Assembly: GCA_030151505.1 (NCBI GenBank)
Contig: JASLDQ010000182.1
Span: 1-6,965 of the forward strand
DNA: 6,965 bases
Origin: Chromobacteriaceae bacterium
GTDB taxonomy: Bacteria > Pseudomonadota > Gammaproteobacteria > Burkholderiales > Aquaspirillaceae
Direction: 5' to 3'
The notes beneath the pieces were generated by a model that saw only the letters and a program-made list of their open reading frames with translations, did no database searches and was not told where the DNA came from. Positions 6,884-6,965 of the stretch are shown here, piece after piece. Numbering within the stretch: position 1 is the stretch's first letter; every line of letters begins with the position of its first letter. A program made the position numbers and the translations under genes.

Positions 6884-6965
6884 TGCGGCAGGTGGAGAGG
6901 AGTGCGGCGGCCCGGCCAACCGCAGACGCGCGTATCCGGTGCGAGGATGTGATGGCGCGGCCGCT
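6883..6965 (+). CDS. Possible start of a further gene (cut by window end)
   Basis: An open frame begins at ATG 6883, overlapping the regulator stop as TGATG, and stays open for 27 codons to the window edge. A second in-frame ATG at 6952 has GAGG at 6943-6946, 5 bases upstream, a better ribosome site. The 27 residues (starting MRQVERSAAARP) resemble nothing I recognise. In DNA this GC-rich, an open frame of 80 bases is expected by chance, so this is weak. The stretch contains no clear terminator. Confidence 0.2.
   Translation, partial: MRQVERSAAARPTADARIRCEDVMARP

Noticed and set aside
1..6965. CRISPR arrays, tRNA or rRNA genes, insertion sequence ends, and the Neisseria-type uptake sequence GCCGTCTGAA
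   Set aside because: None was seen when reading the window. Intergenic gaps are all under 140 bases and accounted for by promoters and terminators.

Overview
The window is GC-rich DNA with tightly packed plus-strand genes, and it reads as a betaproteobacterial chromosome. The best guess is a relative of Chromobacterium or Vogesella (Neisseriales), inferred from protein character and from TACAAT-type promoter elements. No taxonomic search was possible. No RNA gene, insertion sequence, CRISPR array or phage gene was found.

Layout: positions 2-943 hold the C-terminal half of ilvD (dihydroxy-acid dehydratase), cut by the window edge and closed by a hairpin terminator. Next comes cysS (cysteinyl-tRNA synthetase, 1077-2447) behind its own probable extended -10 promoter. 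A short intergenic region follows with a well-formed sigma70 promoter whose whole spacer is a perfect inverted repeat, then a leader hairpin and rpmE (zinc-type ribosomal protein bL31, 2536-2748). A strong intrinsic terminator ends rpmE. These three are housekeeping genes, each apparently transcribed as its own unit.

From 2827 to 6883 three genes overlap stop-to-start and look like one operon. They are a polytopic ArnT/PMT-type membrane glycosyltransferase-like protein, a sensor kinase with a TtrS-like layout (signal peptide, PhnD-like periplasmic domain, one membrane helix, HPK4-type kinase core), and a FixJ/TtrR-type response regulator. TtrS/TtrR relatives sense tetrathionate or thiosulfate and switch on sulfur-oxyanion respiration genes. 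No such target gene is in the window, so both ligand and regulon are open. The sensor's periplasmic domain has exactly two cysteines, possible chemical sensors for a sulfur compound. The window ends 82 bases past the regulator, in sequence too short to judge, where an open frame overlaps the regulator stop.

Most of the window is ordinary. The parts worth a second look are the glycosyltransferase/TtrSR-like operon and the palindrome built into the rpmE promoter.
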